From the NCBI GenBank assembly GCA_023430145.1, contig JAEZCD010000101.1, positions 1-6,124 on the forward strand: a stretch of DNA of 6,124 bases, given 5' to 3'. Origin of the DNA: Pseudomonadota bacterium (GTDB lineage Bacteria > Pseudomonadota > Alphaproteobacteria > Rhizobiales > Methylopilaceae). A program made the position numbers and the translations under genes. The notes under the pieces are model-generated. The model worked only from the letters and a program-made list of their open reading frames with translations, had not been told where the DNA came from and ran no database searches. The stretch's first letter is position 1; each line of letters opens with the position of its first letter. Positions 1-4,524 of the stretch are shown piece after piece.

Positions 1-2
1 CG

Positions 3-83
3 CAGCAGGAGCGCGCCCGGCGCGTCGGCAGCGCGGTGCGCCAGAGCGAGCCCTTCCGCCGCCGGCCGACCGATGCCAACTGA
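3..83 (+). CDS. C-terminal end of an unidentified protein (partial)
   Basis: The window opens inside a reading frame that runs from base 3 to a TGA at 81-83 and encodes the last 26 residues of a protein, ending FRRRPTDAN. Of its 26 codons, 25 end in G or C, the pattern of real genes in this window; the other two forward frames do not stop at a sensible point and lack this bias. The tail is rich in Arg, Gln and Glu and looks like a hydrophilic, probably disordered or helical C terminus. Nothing identifies the family. The next gene starts about 100 bases downstream on the same strand, so the two could be cotranscribed, but I see no evidence for or against it. Confidence 0.5.
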   Translation, partial: QQERARRVGSAVRQSEPFRRRPTDAN

Positions 84-175
84 GACTGAGCCGGACCGAT
101 CGACCCGATACTTCTGACAAGCTTGTGCATGCGAACGGCCGGGACGCGTGCCATAGTCGGGCGTATCGGTTTCCC

Positions 176-179
176 GGAG
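176..179 (+). promoter_or_regulatory. Ribosome binding site that sets the start of the ClpP-like gene
   Basis: GGAG lies 6 bases before the ATG at 186. The frame is also open upstream to an ATG at 123, but that start has no ribosome binding site and would place about 21 charged residues ahead of an otherwise ideal signal peptide. The 186 start is therefore preferred. Confidence 0.7.
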
Positions 180-185
180 CGTTCG

Positions 186-614
186 ATGTCCCGCGTTCCC
201 CTCGCTTTGTTCCTGCTCCTCTTCGCCACCGCCCTGCCCGCCTCCGCCGAGGTCCGCATTCTCGCCAGCCCGGGCGGCCAGATCGGCCAGTACCTGCGGC
301 TGTTCGCGATGGTACGGGAATCGGGCGAGCGCGTCGTCATCGACGGTCCGTGCCTGTCGGCCTGCACGCTCGTGCTCAGCGTCGTGCCGAAGAACCGGAT
401 CTGCGTAACGCGCAAGGCGATCCTCGGCTTCCACGCCGCCTGGAACCCCGACCGGCGCGGGCGCCCGCTCACCAATGCCGAGGCGACGCGGCTGATGCTC
501 GCCTCCTATCCGGCTCCCGTGCAGAGCTGGATCAGGAAGAAGGGCGGCCTCACGTCGAAGACGCTGTTGCTGCGCGGCCGCGAGCTCAACGTCATGTACC
601 GCGTCTGCACGTAG
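186..614 (+). CDS. Small exported ClpP-like (clan SK fold) protein
   Basis: This encodes 142 residues. Residues 1-21 form a typical Sec signal peptide (Ser-Arg, a Leu/Phe-rich core, then PASA before EVR), so the mature protein should be periplasmic. The mature part resembles the ClpP/crotonase-type periplasmic proteins of alphaproteobacteria (COG3904-like, from memory). SPGGQ at 28-32 matches the ClpP oxyanion-loop motif, GPCLSAC at 54-60 carries a candidate nucleophile Ser58, and GFH at 81-83 gives His83. The Ser-to-His distance of 25 residues equals that in ClpP (Ser97-His122). I cannot find a convincing third acidic residue: the C-terminal part is short compared with ClpP (about 200 residues), with only Glu133 in the right area. 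Activity is therefore uncertain, and the role may be binding or a degenerate protease. Cys56 and Cys60 flank the serine. It ends 13 bases before the convergent SDR gene. Confidence 0.75.
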   Translation: MSRVPLALFLLLFATALPASAEVRILASPGGQIGQYLRLFAMVRESGERVVIDGPCLSACTLVLSVVPKNRICVTRKAILGFHAAWNPDRRGRPLTNAEATRLMLASYPAPVQSWIRKKGGLTSKTLLLRGRELNVMYRVCT

Positions 615-627
615 CGGGTCCGTCCGA

Positions 628-1482
628 TCAGGCGACGATCTCGCCGCCGTTCGGGTGCAGCACCTGGCCGGTCATATAGGACGAATCGGCCGAGGCGAGG
701 AACACGTAGCAGGGCGCCACCTCGTCCGGCTGGCCCGGGCGGCCCATGGGCGTCGAGGCGCCGAATTTCGCCACCTTGTCCGCCTCGAAGCTCGCCGGGA
801 TCAGCGGCGTCCAGATCGGCCCCGGCGCCACCGCGTTGACGCGGACATGCTTGTCCGCGAGCGACTGCGCGAGCGCTCGCGTGAAGCCGAGGATGGCGCC
901 CTTGGTCGAGGCGTAGTCGATCAGCGTCGCGCTGCCGCGGAACGCCGTCACCGAGGTGGTGTTGATGATCGCCCCGCCCTCGGGGATGTGCGGCAGCGCG
1001 TGCTTGGTGAGGTAGAGCATGCCGAACACGTTGGTCCGGAAGGTGCGCTCGATCTGCGCCTCCTCGATCTCGGCGAAATCCTCCACCTCGTGCTGCTCGG
1101 CGGCGTTGTTGACGAGGACGTCGAGACGCCCGAACTCGGCCAGCACCTTGTCGATCGCCTGCCGGCAGAAGCCGCTGTCGCCGATGTCGCCGGCGATCAG
1201 CACGGCGCGCCGCCCTTCGGCTTCGACGAGGCGCTTGGTCTTGGCCGCATCGCCGTGCTCGTCGAGATAGAGGACGGCGACGTCGGCGCCCTCCTTGGCG
1301 AAGGCAATCGCGACCGCGCGGCCGATGCCGCTGTCGCCGCCGGTCACGGCCGCCACCTTGCCCTCGAGCTTGCCGGCGGCCTTACAGCCGCGCGCCTCGC
1401 CCTCGGGAGCCGGCCGCATCTGCGACTGGATGCCCGGCTGCCGGTCCTGGCTCTGCGGCGGGAGTGTCTGCTGCTCGGCCAT
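628..1482 (-). CDS. SDR-family oxidoreductase, YghA-like general-stress type
   Basis: This is a 284-residue NAD(P)-dependent short-chain dehydrogenase. The Rossmann cofactor motif TGGDSGIG is at 47-54, NNAA at 125-128, catalytic Ser177, the YxxxK pair Tyr190/Lys194, and PGPIWT at 220-225. The first 40 residues are a polar Gln/Pro-rich extension (MAEQQTLPPQ, then PGIQSQM) typical of the longer subgroup that includes E. coli YghA and Bacillus YhdF/YdaD, often annotated as glucose 1-dehydrogenase-like or general stress protein. Substrate specificity cannot be read from sequence. No signal peptide is seen, so it is cytoplasmic. The start at 1482 has AAGGAG 8 bases upstream; the frame extends to 1617, but that stretch is Arg/Pro-rich and has no ribosome site. 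A GGAAC-N16-AGTT element at 1534-1558 suggests EcfG-controlled stress expression. The gene faces the ClpP-like gene and looks monocistronic. Confidence 0.93.
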   Translation of the reverse strand: MAEQQTLPPQSQDRQPGIQSQMRPAPEGEARGCKAAGKLEGKVAAVTGGDSGIGRAVAIAFAKEGADVAVLYLDEHGDAAKTKRLVEAEGRRAVLIAGDIGDSGFCRQAIDKVLAEFGRLDVLVNNAAEQHEVEDFAEIEEAQIERTFRTNVFGMLYLTKHALPHIPEGGAIINTTSVTAFRGSATLIDYASTKGAILGFTRALAQSLADKHVRVNAVAPGPIWTPLIPASFEADKVAKFGASTPMGRPGQPDEVAPCYVFLASADSSYMTGQVLHPNGGEIVA

Positions 1483-1490
1483 GGCGAAAG

Positions 1491-1496
1491 CTCCTT
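1491..1496 (-). promoter_or_regulatory. Strong ribosome binding site of the SDR gene
   Basis: On the minus strand AAGGAG stands 8 bases before the ATG at 1482. It decides the start in favour of MAEQQ over the in-frame ATG at 1617. Confidence 0.8.
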
Positions 1497-1533
1497 GGCG
1501 TGATCGGGGCGCCGCTCTCGACGGCGCTCCGAC

Positions 1534-1558
1534 AACTCGGGGGTCGCGGACCGGTTCC
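1534..1558 (-). promoter_or_regulatory. Probable EcfG-type general-stress promoter of the SDR gene
   Basis: Read on the minus strand, GGAAC (1558-1554) is followed after 16 bases by AGTT (1537-1534). The known consensus for the alphaproteobacterial general-stress sigma factor EcfG is GGAAC-N16/17-CGTT, so this has one mismatch, at the first base of the -10 box. Transcription would begin near 1527 and give a leader of about 45 bases that includes the AAGGAG site. The family of the gene, a general-stress SDR, fits this assignment. Assignment to EcfG is inference from motif and context. Confidence 0.55.
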
Positions 1559-1598
1559 GAGAGGCGAGGCCTCGTGGGTCGCCGCGCTCCTCTCGGAA
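1555..1598. repeat. 10-bp perfect inverted repeat overlapping the SDR promoter
   Basis: TTCCGAGAGG (1555-1564) is repeated in reverse complement as CCTCTCGGAA (1589-1598) across a 24-base spacer. The spacer contains a second palindrome, CGAGGCCTCG (1565-1574). The left arm includes four of the five bases of the SDR -35 element (GTTCC 1554-1558), and the right arm runs into GGAAC (1599-1603) on the other strand. It may be a protein-binding site or a hairpin; nothing shows which. Confidence 0.5.
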
Positions 1599-1830
1599 GG
1601 AACGGGAGGTCCCTCATGTCCCGCTATCGGGAGTCACGGCTGCTCGCTGCGACGACCTGCCTCGCCATCCTGGCCGATAGGTGGAGACCACCACCTCGCG
1701 AAGATCGTCGGCAGGGGCACGGTGGTTCTTTGGCGCGGGGGGGCGAGGAGGGCATTCGGAGACCCTCCTCCGTCGGCAGGCGCCGCGACCGAATGCGCGA
1801 GGCAATGCGTCGATCGCGTCACGAGGTCTC
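1599..1830. other. Gene-free stretch with several inverted and direct repeats
   Basis: Together with 1483-1598 this makes about 350 bases between the SDR start and the tRNA promoter. Frames on both strands are open only because of the high GC content; their products are Arg/Pro/Ala-rich, have no ribosome binding sites and resemble no family, so I annotate no gene. The stretch holds small hairpins at 1619-1632 (TCCCG/CGGGA around CTAT) and 1679-1696 (AGGTGG/CCACCT). It also has a 10-bp direct repeat CGTCGGCAGG at 1706-1715 and 1771-1780, and the two interleaved inverted repeats listed separately at 1745-1796. A structured leader or small RNA is possible but unproven. Confidence 0.4.
1745..1796. 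repeat. Two interleaved 8-bp inverted repeats (pseudoknot-like layout)
   Basis: GAGGAGGG (1745-1752) pairs perfectly with CCCTCCTC (1763-1770). The 10-base loop between them contains most of GCATTCGG (1752-1759), which pairs perfectly with CCGAATGC (1789-1796). Allowing for the one shared base at 1752, the two helices could form together as an H-type pseudoknot or act as alternatives. No transcript covering this stretch is established; it lies 35 bases upstream of the tRNA promoter. Confidence 0.4.
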
Positions 1831-1859
1831 TTGCGGAGCCGGGAGGGCCTCCATATAAA
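1831..1859 (+). promoter_or_regulatory. Promoter of tRNA-Pro
   Basis: TTGCGG (1831-1836) and TATAAA (1854-1859) are separated by exactly 17 bases, a good housekeeping-sigma promoter. The expected start, about 1866-1867, lies 7-8 bases before the mature tRNA 5' end at 1874, leaving a very short 5' leader for RNase P to remove. Confidence 0.75.
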
Positions 1860-1873
1860 GCGGGCCTTCACGT

Positions 1874-1950
1874 CGGAGTGTAGCGCAGTCTGGTAGCGCA
1901 CCTCGTTCGGGACGAGGGGGTCGCAGGTTCAAATCCTGCCACTCCGACCA
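1874..1950 (+). tRNA. tRNA-Pro, anticodon CGG (reads CCG)
   Basis: A complete 77-base cloverleaf is present. The acceptor stem CGGAGTG (1874-1880) pairs with CACTCCG (1940-1946). The D stem is GCGC/GCGC (1883-1886 with 1896-1899). The anticodon stem is CCTCG/CGAGG (1901-1905 with 1913-1917) around loop TTCGGGA, with anticodon CGG at 1908-1910. The T stem is GCAGG/CCTGC (1923-1927 with 1935-1939) around loop TTCAAAT. The C1-G72 pair followed by A73 is the hallmark of bacterial proline tRNA. The CCA end is encoded (1948-1950). It stands alone with its own promoter. I see no second copy of its 3' end in the window, so there is no sign that it serves here as an integration site. Confidence 0.97.
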
Positions 1951-1957
1951 TCACTTT

Positions 1958-1975
1958 GCCCTAACCCGATAGGGC
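1958..1975 (+). terminator. Hairpin just after tRNA-Pro, probable terminator
   Basis: GCCCTA (1958-1963) and TAGGGC (1970-1975) form a perfect 6-bp stem around a 6-base loop, beginning 8 bases after the tRNA CCA. The sequence that follows is only mildly T-rich (CTCTTCTT at about 1982-1990), so this is a weak intrinsic terminator. Position and symmetry are the main support. Confidence 0.5.
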
Positions 1976-2048
1976 TCGCCGACTCTTCTTCCGGTGGAAC
2001 GGGCCAAGCCGCCCGCAGGGGCTGCGCGATTGCCGCCGCCTATCCGAA

Positions 2049-2068
2049 GGAATGCGGCTCCGCATACC
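2049..2068 (-). terminator. Hairpin after the small exported gene, possible terminator
   Basis: ATGCGG (2052-2057) and CCGCAT (2060-2065) form a perfect inverted repeat that extends to GG/CC beyond one mismatch (2049-2068). It lies about 20 bases beyond the stop codon of the minus-strand gene ending at 2088. No strong T tract follows, only TCCTT on the minus strand, so the terminator call is tentative. Confidence 0.35.
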
Positions 2069-2087
2069 GGGACGACCGATTGCGGCT

Positions 2088-2471
2088 TCAATCACCGAGC
2101 TGGCGGGAAGCCACCTGCAGCCGATCGGCCTTGCCGCTGCGGGCCGCGTAGGCGCGGGCGAGCGAGGAGTTCGGCCGCGGCGTGCTGTCGAGCGCAGGCA
2201 CCGACGTGCCACGCATCACGGTGGTCGTAGCGCTCTGCGGATCGGAGACGTAGACGAGCTGGCCGGCCGCGTTGCGGACTATGATCTCGCGAGCACCCGC
2301 TTCGCCGGGCGTCGCCCGCACGAGGTATTCGATTTGTGCGTCGGCCGGCAGGCGCAGGCTGGCGAGGCGGTCGCCGCGGCCATCATGGTCCATGCCGACG
2401 ACCCAGGTCGCCGCAGCCGAGGCTGCTCCGACCGCGACGATCAGGGCCGTCATCGATTCGTGAAGCCGCAT
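2088..2471 (-). CDS. Small exported or membrane-anchored protein of unknown function
   Basis: This encodes 127 residues. The N terminus has a short charged lead (MRLHES) followed by a hydrophobic Ala/Val-rich stretch at about residues 7-26, which would act as a signal peptide or membrane anchor. The rest is soluble and basic, with a central part that looks beta-rich (residues about 38-77, IEYLVRA to QLVYVSD) and a polar Ser/Pro/Arg-rich tail. I recognise no family. Coding support is the strong G/C preference at third codon positions throughout and a GGGGAGGA sequence ending 4 bases before the ATG at 2471. The frame extends to 2516, but that extension has no ribosome site. No conserved catalytic motif is visible. 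It lies downstream of the esterase gene on the same strand, but a 243-base gap full of hairpins separates them, so a separate promoter is likely. Confidence 0.7.
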   Translation of the reverse strand: MRLHESMTALIVAVGAASAAATWVVGMDHDGRGDRLASLRLPADAQIEYLVRATPGEAGAREIIVRNAAGQLVYVSDPQSATTTVMRGTSVPALDSTPRPNSSLARAYAARSGKADRLQVASRQLGD

Positions 2472-2570
2472 CGCGTCCTCCCCGTCGGGCTGCGCGGCGC
2501 CGGGCCGCTGCTGCACGCAGGAAAGACGCTAGTTCAGCGCGCTTCTGGCGGAAATTCGGGCGACTACGAG

Positions 2571-2586
2571 TCCGTATTCGTACGGA
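2571..2586. repeat. Perfect 6-bp hairpin with TTCG loop
   Basis: TCCGTA and TACGGA flank TTCG. It lies in the gap between the esterase (ending 2715, minus) and the small exported gene (starting 2471, minus), 100 bases upstream of the latter. It may be part of the transcription-termination zone of the esterase or an operator for the downstream gene. Confidence 0.4.
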
Positions 2587-2600
2587 GGGTCGCCCCTCTC

Positions 2601-2625
2601 CGAGGCGCCCGCCGAGGGCGCCTCG
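2601..2625 (-). terminator. Strong 10-bp GC hairpin, probable end of the esterase transcript
   Basis: CGAGGCGCCC (2601-2610) and GGGCGCCTCG (2616-2625) are perfect reverse complements around the 5-base loop GCCGA. This is the most stable hairpin in the window. It lies about 90 bases past the esterase stop codon and 130 bases before the next minus-strand gene. No T tract follows on either strand, so it may slow or protect transcripts rather than act as a classical intrinsic terminator. Confidence 0.5.
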
Positions 2626-2678
2626 AGCTCATGGGCGAGGACCGCGTCCCCGCCCCGTCTCTTCTCATCGCTGACGAG

Positions 2679-2692
2679 TCGGCCCGGGCCGA
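2679..2692. repeat. 14-bp perfect palindrome just past the esterase stop
   Basis: TCGGCCCGGGCCGA is fully self-complementary and starts 23 bases beyond the stop codon of the esterase. It can fold in RNA as a 5-bp stem with a CCGG loop. It could help terminate or stabilise the esterase transcript, or bind a protein. Confidence 0.4.
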
Positions 2693-2714
2693 TCGGCGAA
2701 ACGGTCCCAAGGGC

Positions 2715-3917
2715 TCAGTTCGGGAACGCCTTCTCGGCGAAGTCGCGCAGGCTCTCCCGCCAGACCCACCAGTCGTGGTCGCCCTGCTTGGCCTCGGCGA
2801 CCACGGCGACATTATTGCCCTTGAACAGCTTCCAGATCGCCGCGCTGTCCTTGTAGCCGGCGTCGTCGGTGCCGACCGACCAGTAGAGGAGCTTGGCCTT
2901 GCCGAGCATGTCGCGCAGCGCCGCCCACTGCTCGGGCGTCTTGAGGCCTTCCATCTCCTTGCGCAGCGGGTTCACCCGCGAGCGCGAGAAGCTGAAGATG
3001 CCGACATTGCCGAACGTGCCGGGAGCCTCGCGGGCGAGCGCGAAGGTCTGCGAGGCGCCGCGCGACAGGCCGGCGATGGCGCGGTCCTTCGGGTCCTTGG
3101 ACACCGCGTAATTGGCCTCGATGTAGGGGATGATGCCCTTCAGCATGTCGGGCGTCAGCAGATCGGGCGAGGTGCCGGAGGGCACGCGGAAATCGTCGAC
3201 ATAGCCGTCCGGCATGACGACGATCATGCGCTTGGCCTTCCCTTCGGCGATCAGCTTGTCGAGGATGAACCCGGCGCGGCCGAGTTTCGGCCACTGGTCC
3301 TCGGCACCGGTGCCGCCGTGCAGGAGGTAGAGCGTCGGCAGCGGCGCCGCCTCCGGCTTCAGGCCGTAGCCCGGCGGGGTGTAGACGCGCATGCGGCGCT
3401 CGAACTCGACCCCCGGCGTGCGGTAGAAGACCTCGGCGATGGCACCGTGCGGGATGTTCGGATCGTTGCGGGTGAACTCCTCGCCGCCGCCGATGGCGAC
3501 GACGTTCTCGTAGCGCGAGCGGCCGCCGACCAGCCACAGGTTGTTCGGGTCGACCGTGTCGACGCCGTCGATCTGCACGTAATAGCTCTCGTAGCCCGGC
3601 TTTATCTTCGGCGAGGTGTAGGTCCAGACGCCCTCCTCGCCCTTGGTCGCCGGCATGACCTTGTCCTCGAGGCCTCCGATGCCGACGCTCTGCGCCTTCG
3701 GTGCCCAGATCTTGATCGTAACCACGCCGTCGGGGCTGACGACCGGCGAGACGATGTCCGGCTTGGGGTTGGCGCGCTTGGCGCGACAGGTGCTGTCGCA
3801 GCCGACCCAGTCGGCCGGCACGCCCGCCGCCGGCGGCGGCTGCTGTGCGAAGGCGAGCGGGCTCGCAGTGATGGCCATCACGAACAGCGTGGCCGCGATG
3901 CTGCTTGATTTCCTCAT
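2715..3917 (-). CDS. Secreted esterase, feruloyl-esterase/EsteraseD type with N-terminal E-set (CBM48-like) domain
   Basis: This encodes 400 residues. Residues 1-24 are a signal peptide (MRKSSS, a hydrophobic core, then AFA before QQPP). A Pro/Ala linker and a CxxxC pair (Cys40, Cys44) lead to an immunoglobulin-like E-set domain, about 53-145, containing IKIWAPKAQSV and a GVWTYTSPKIKPGYESYYVQIDG stretch typical of CBM48-like modules. The C-terminal part, about 160-400, is an alpha/beta hydrolase of the putative esterase family (PF00756), the fold of the feruloyl esterases in XynZ/XynY. It carries LHGG at 199-202 (oxyanion side), the nucleophile elbow GLSRG with Ser285, a likely acid Asp351 or Asp352 in VGTDDAGY, and His381 in QGDHDWWVW. 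It probably hydrolyses carboxylic esters, perhaps of plant cell-wall or sugar origin, outside the cytoplasm; the true substrate is unknown. The start at 3917 has GGAGAG 7 bases upstream. The frame is open to 4139, but that extension is Arg-rich, unlike a signal peptide, and overlaps the divergent gene. Confidence 0.9.
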   Translation of the reverse strand: MRKSSSIAATLFVMAITASPLAFAQQPPPAAGVPADWVGCDSTCRAKRANPKPDIVSPVVSPDGVVTIKIWAPKAQSVGIGGLEDKVMPATKGEEGVWTYTSPKIKPGYESYYVQIDGVDTVDPNNLWLVGGRSRYENVVAIGGGEEFTRNDPNIPHGAIAEVFYRTPGVEFERRMRVYTPPGYGLKPEAAPLPTLYLLHGGTGAEDQWPKLGRAGFILDKLIAEGKAKRMIVVMPDGYVDDFRVPSGTSPDLLTPDMLKGIIPYIEANYAVSKDPKDRAIAGLSRGASQTFALAREAPGTFGNVGIFSFSRSRVNPLRKEMEGLKTPEQWAALRDMLGKAKLLYWSVGTDDAGYKDSAAIWKLFKGNNVAVVAEAKQGDHDWWVWRESLRDFAEKAFPN

Positions 3918-4001
3918 CCTAGGTCTCTCCGGCTTGTTGTTCCGCCGCTCGAAAGCCGCGTTCGGGAGGTTTTTGGGCCCCCGGGCGATAGGCTGGGCCC
4001 A

Positions 4002-4058
4002 TGACTGTCGACTGTCAACAATCGGCCGGCCGACTGTGGACGGGTCCCGGTCGGCTGT
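4002..4058. repeat. Repeated YGRCTGT boxes in the divergent control region
   Basis: Four same-direction copies of a heptamer are present: TGACTGT (4002-4008), CGACTGT (4009-4015), CGACTGT (4031-4037) and CGGCTGT (4052-4058). The first two are in tandem; the last steps are 22 and 21 bases, about two helical turns. They lie between the start of the esterase (3917) and the small secreted gene (4097). A perfect TTGACA reads on the minus strand at 4018-4013, in the right direction for the esterase, but no -10 box stands at 17 bases (nearest CTATCG at 21). The esterase promoter is therefore not identified. The boxes are a candidate activator or repressor site. Confidence 0.35.
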
Positions 4059-4063
4059 TTTTG

Positions 4064-4088
4064 GGAACCGACGCCGATCGGCGTCGTT
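4064..4088 (+). promoter_or_regulatory. Perfect EcfG-type general-stress promoter
   Basis: GGAAC (4064-4068), exactly 16 bases, then CGTT (4085-4088) match the EcfG consensus without mismatch. The spacer forms most of an 18-bp perfect palindrome (4069-4086). Transcription from such an element would start about 4094-4097, at or just before the ATG of the downstream gene, implying a leaderless or nearly leaderless message. The same zone contains no ribosome binding site, which is consistent. Assignment to EcfG rests on the known consensus, not on any test here. Confidence 0.65.
4069..4086. repeat. 18-bp perfect palindrome in the EcfG promoter spacer
   Basis: CGACGCCGATCGGCGTCG is fully self-complementary. 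It fills the spacer and the first two bases of the -10 box of the predicted promoter and ends 10 bases before the ATG at 4097. A dimeric regulator bound here would block or modulate stress-sigma transcription; in RNA it could form a 7-bp hairpin with a GATC loop. Confidence 0.55.
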
Positions 4089-4096
4089 GACGCGCC

Positions 4097-4438
4097 ATGG
4101 AGCGGACCCGAAGCCTCGTCGCAGTTGCACTGGTGGCACTCGCGACCCCGGCGGCGGCGCAGTTCGATGGCGCCTGCGTCGACCGCCGCAACGATGCGCT
4201 GCGCAGCGGCCTGATCGTCCATGTCGAGACGGTCGATGCGCTGACCGCGACGCTGGTTGTCGACGAGGGACGCTGGAACGCGATGCCGTTCAAAGAGAAG
4301 GTCGCGCTCGGCGAGACGGTCGAATGCGCCATCATCCGCGACACCTCACCGGCCGGAGCCGACCTCGTGGTGCGCAGCCATCTCACGCGGAAGGTGATCG
4401 GGACCTACAAGACCGGCGGCACGCTGACGGTCCCGTAG
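4097..4438 (+). CDS. Small secreted protein of unknown function under stress-promoter control
   Basis: This encodes 113 residues. Residues 1-21 form a clear signal peptide (MERTR, a Val/Ala/Leu core, then PAAA before QF). The mature protein of about 92 residues alternates polar and hydrophobic positions and is probably beta-rich (IVHVETVD, ATLVVDEGRW, DLVVRSHL, GTYKTGGTLTV). It has only two cysteines, Cys27 and Cys77, which could form a disulfide in the periplasm. I recognise no family; the segment GRWNAMPFKEKVALGETVECAI looks like a conserved core but I cannot name it. Third codon positions are strongly G/C, supporting coding. There is no ribosome binding site before the ATG, yet a perfect GGAAC-N16-CGTT promoter ends 8 bases before it, so translation may be leaderless. 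The signal peptide starting right at this ATG supports the chosen start. It converges on the hydrolase gene 86 bases away. Confidence 0.75.
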   Translation: MERTRSLVAVALVALATPAAAQFDGACVDRRNDALRSGLIVHVETVDALTATLVVDEGRWNAMPFKEKVALGETVECAIIRDTSPAGADLVVRSHLTRKVIGTYKTGGTLTVP

Positions 4439-4479
4439 CCGGACGACGCCGAGTTCGCCGGCATCGACGGCCGAGGGCA

Positions 4480-4499
4480 GGCGGCCACGCCGTGCCGCC
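4480..4499. terminator. Hairpin between convergent genes, possible bidirectional terminator
   Basis: GGCGG (4480-4484) pairs with CCGCC (4495-4499), and after one bulged C, CAC (4486-4488) pairs with GTG (4492-4494) around a 3-base loop, giving 8 pairs. It sits midway between the stop at 4438 (plus strand) and the stop at 4525 (minus strand). No T tract is present on either side. Confidence 0.4.
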
Positions 4500-4524
4500 C
4501 GGCCATGCGGTCCGATCGGCCTGT

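Noticed and set aside
117..132. ACAAGCTTGT and GCATGC palindromes upstream of the ClpP-like gene
   Set aside because: They are short palindromes without a recognisable promoter arrangement around them; no -35/-10 pair with acceptable spacing was found in 84-185.
655..1503. Plus-strand frame opposite the SDR gene
   Set aside because: It is an antisense shadow of a gene with all SDR motifs. The product is a run of Arg, Gly, Ala and Leu without domains.
1483..1617. N-terminal extension of the SDR gene to an ATG at 1617
   Set aside because: It would translate the predicted promoter and the inverted repeat, is Arg/Pro-rich unlike any SDR, and the ATG at 1482 has a strong AAGGAG.
1599..1623. Second EcfG promoter on the plus strand starting with GGAAC at 1599
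   Set aside because: The -10 position holds CCCG or CCGC at 16 or 17 bases, not CGTT, and no gene follows at a suitable distance.
1614..1901. Minus-strand open frame of about 95 codons overlapping the tRNA
   Set aside because: It overlaps the tRNA and its promoter, has no ribosome site and an Arg/Pro-rich product, and no independent coding evidence.
1926..1950. tRNA-Pro 3' end as an integration site for a genomic island
   Set aside because: No integrase gene, no second copy of the tRNA end and no change of composition is visible downstream within the window.
2052..3908. Long open frame on the plus strand (about 618 codons) antisense to the small exported gene and the esterase
   Set aside because: It runs opposite two genes with clear signal peptides, motifs and ribosome sites. 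Its product is Arg/Ala/Asp-rich with no recognisable domain, as expected for mirrored frames in GC-rich DNA.
3918..4139. N-terminal extension of the esterase to an ATG at 4139
   Set aside because: It overlaps the divergent secreted gene and its promoter and would bury the signal peptide 74 residues inside the protein.
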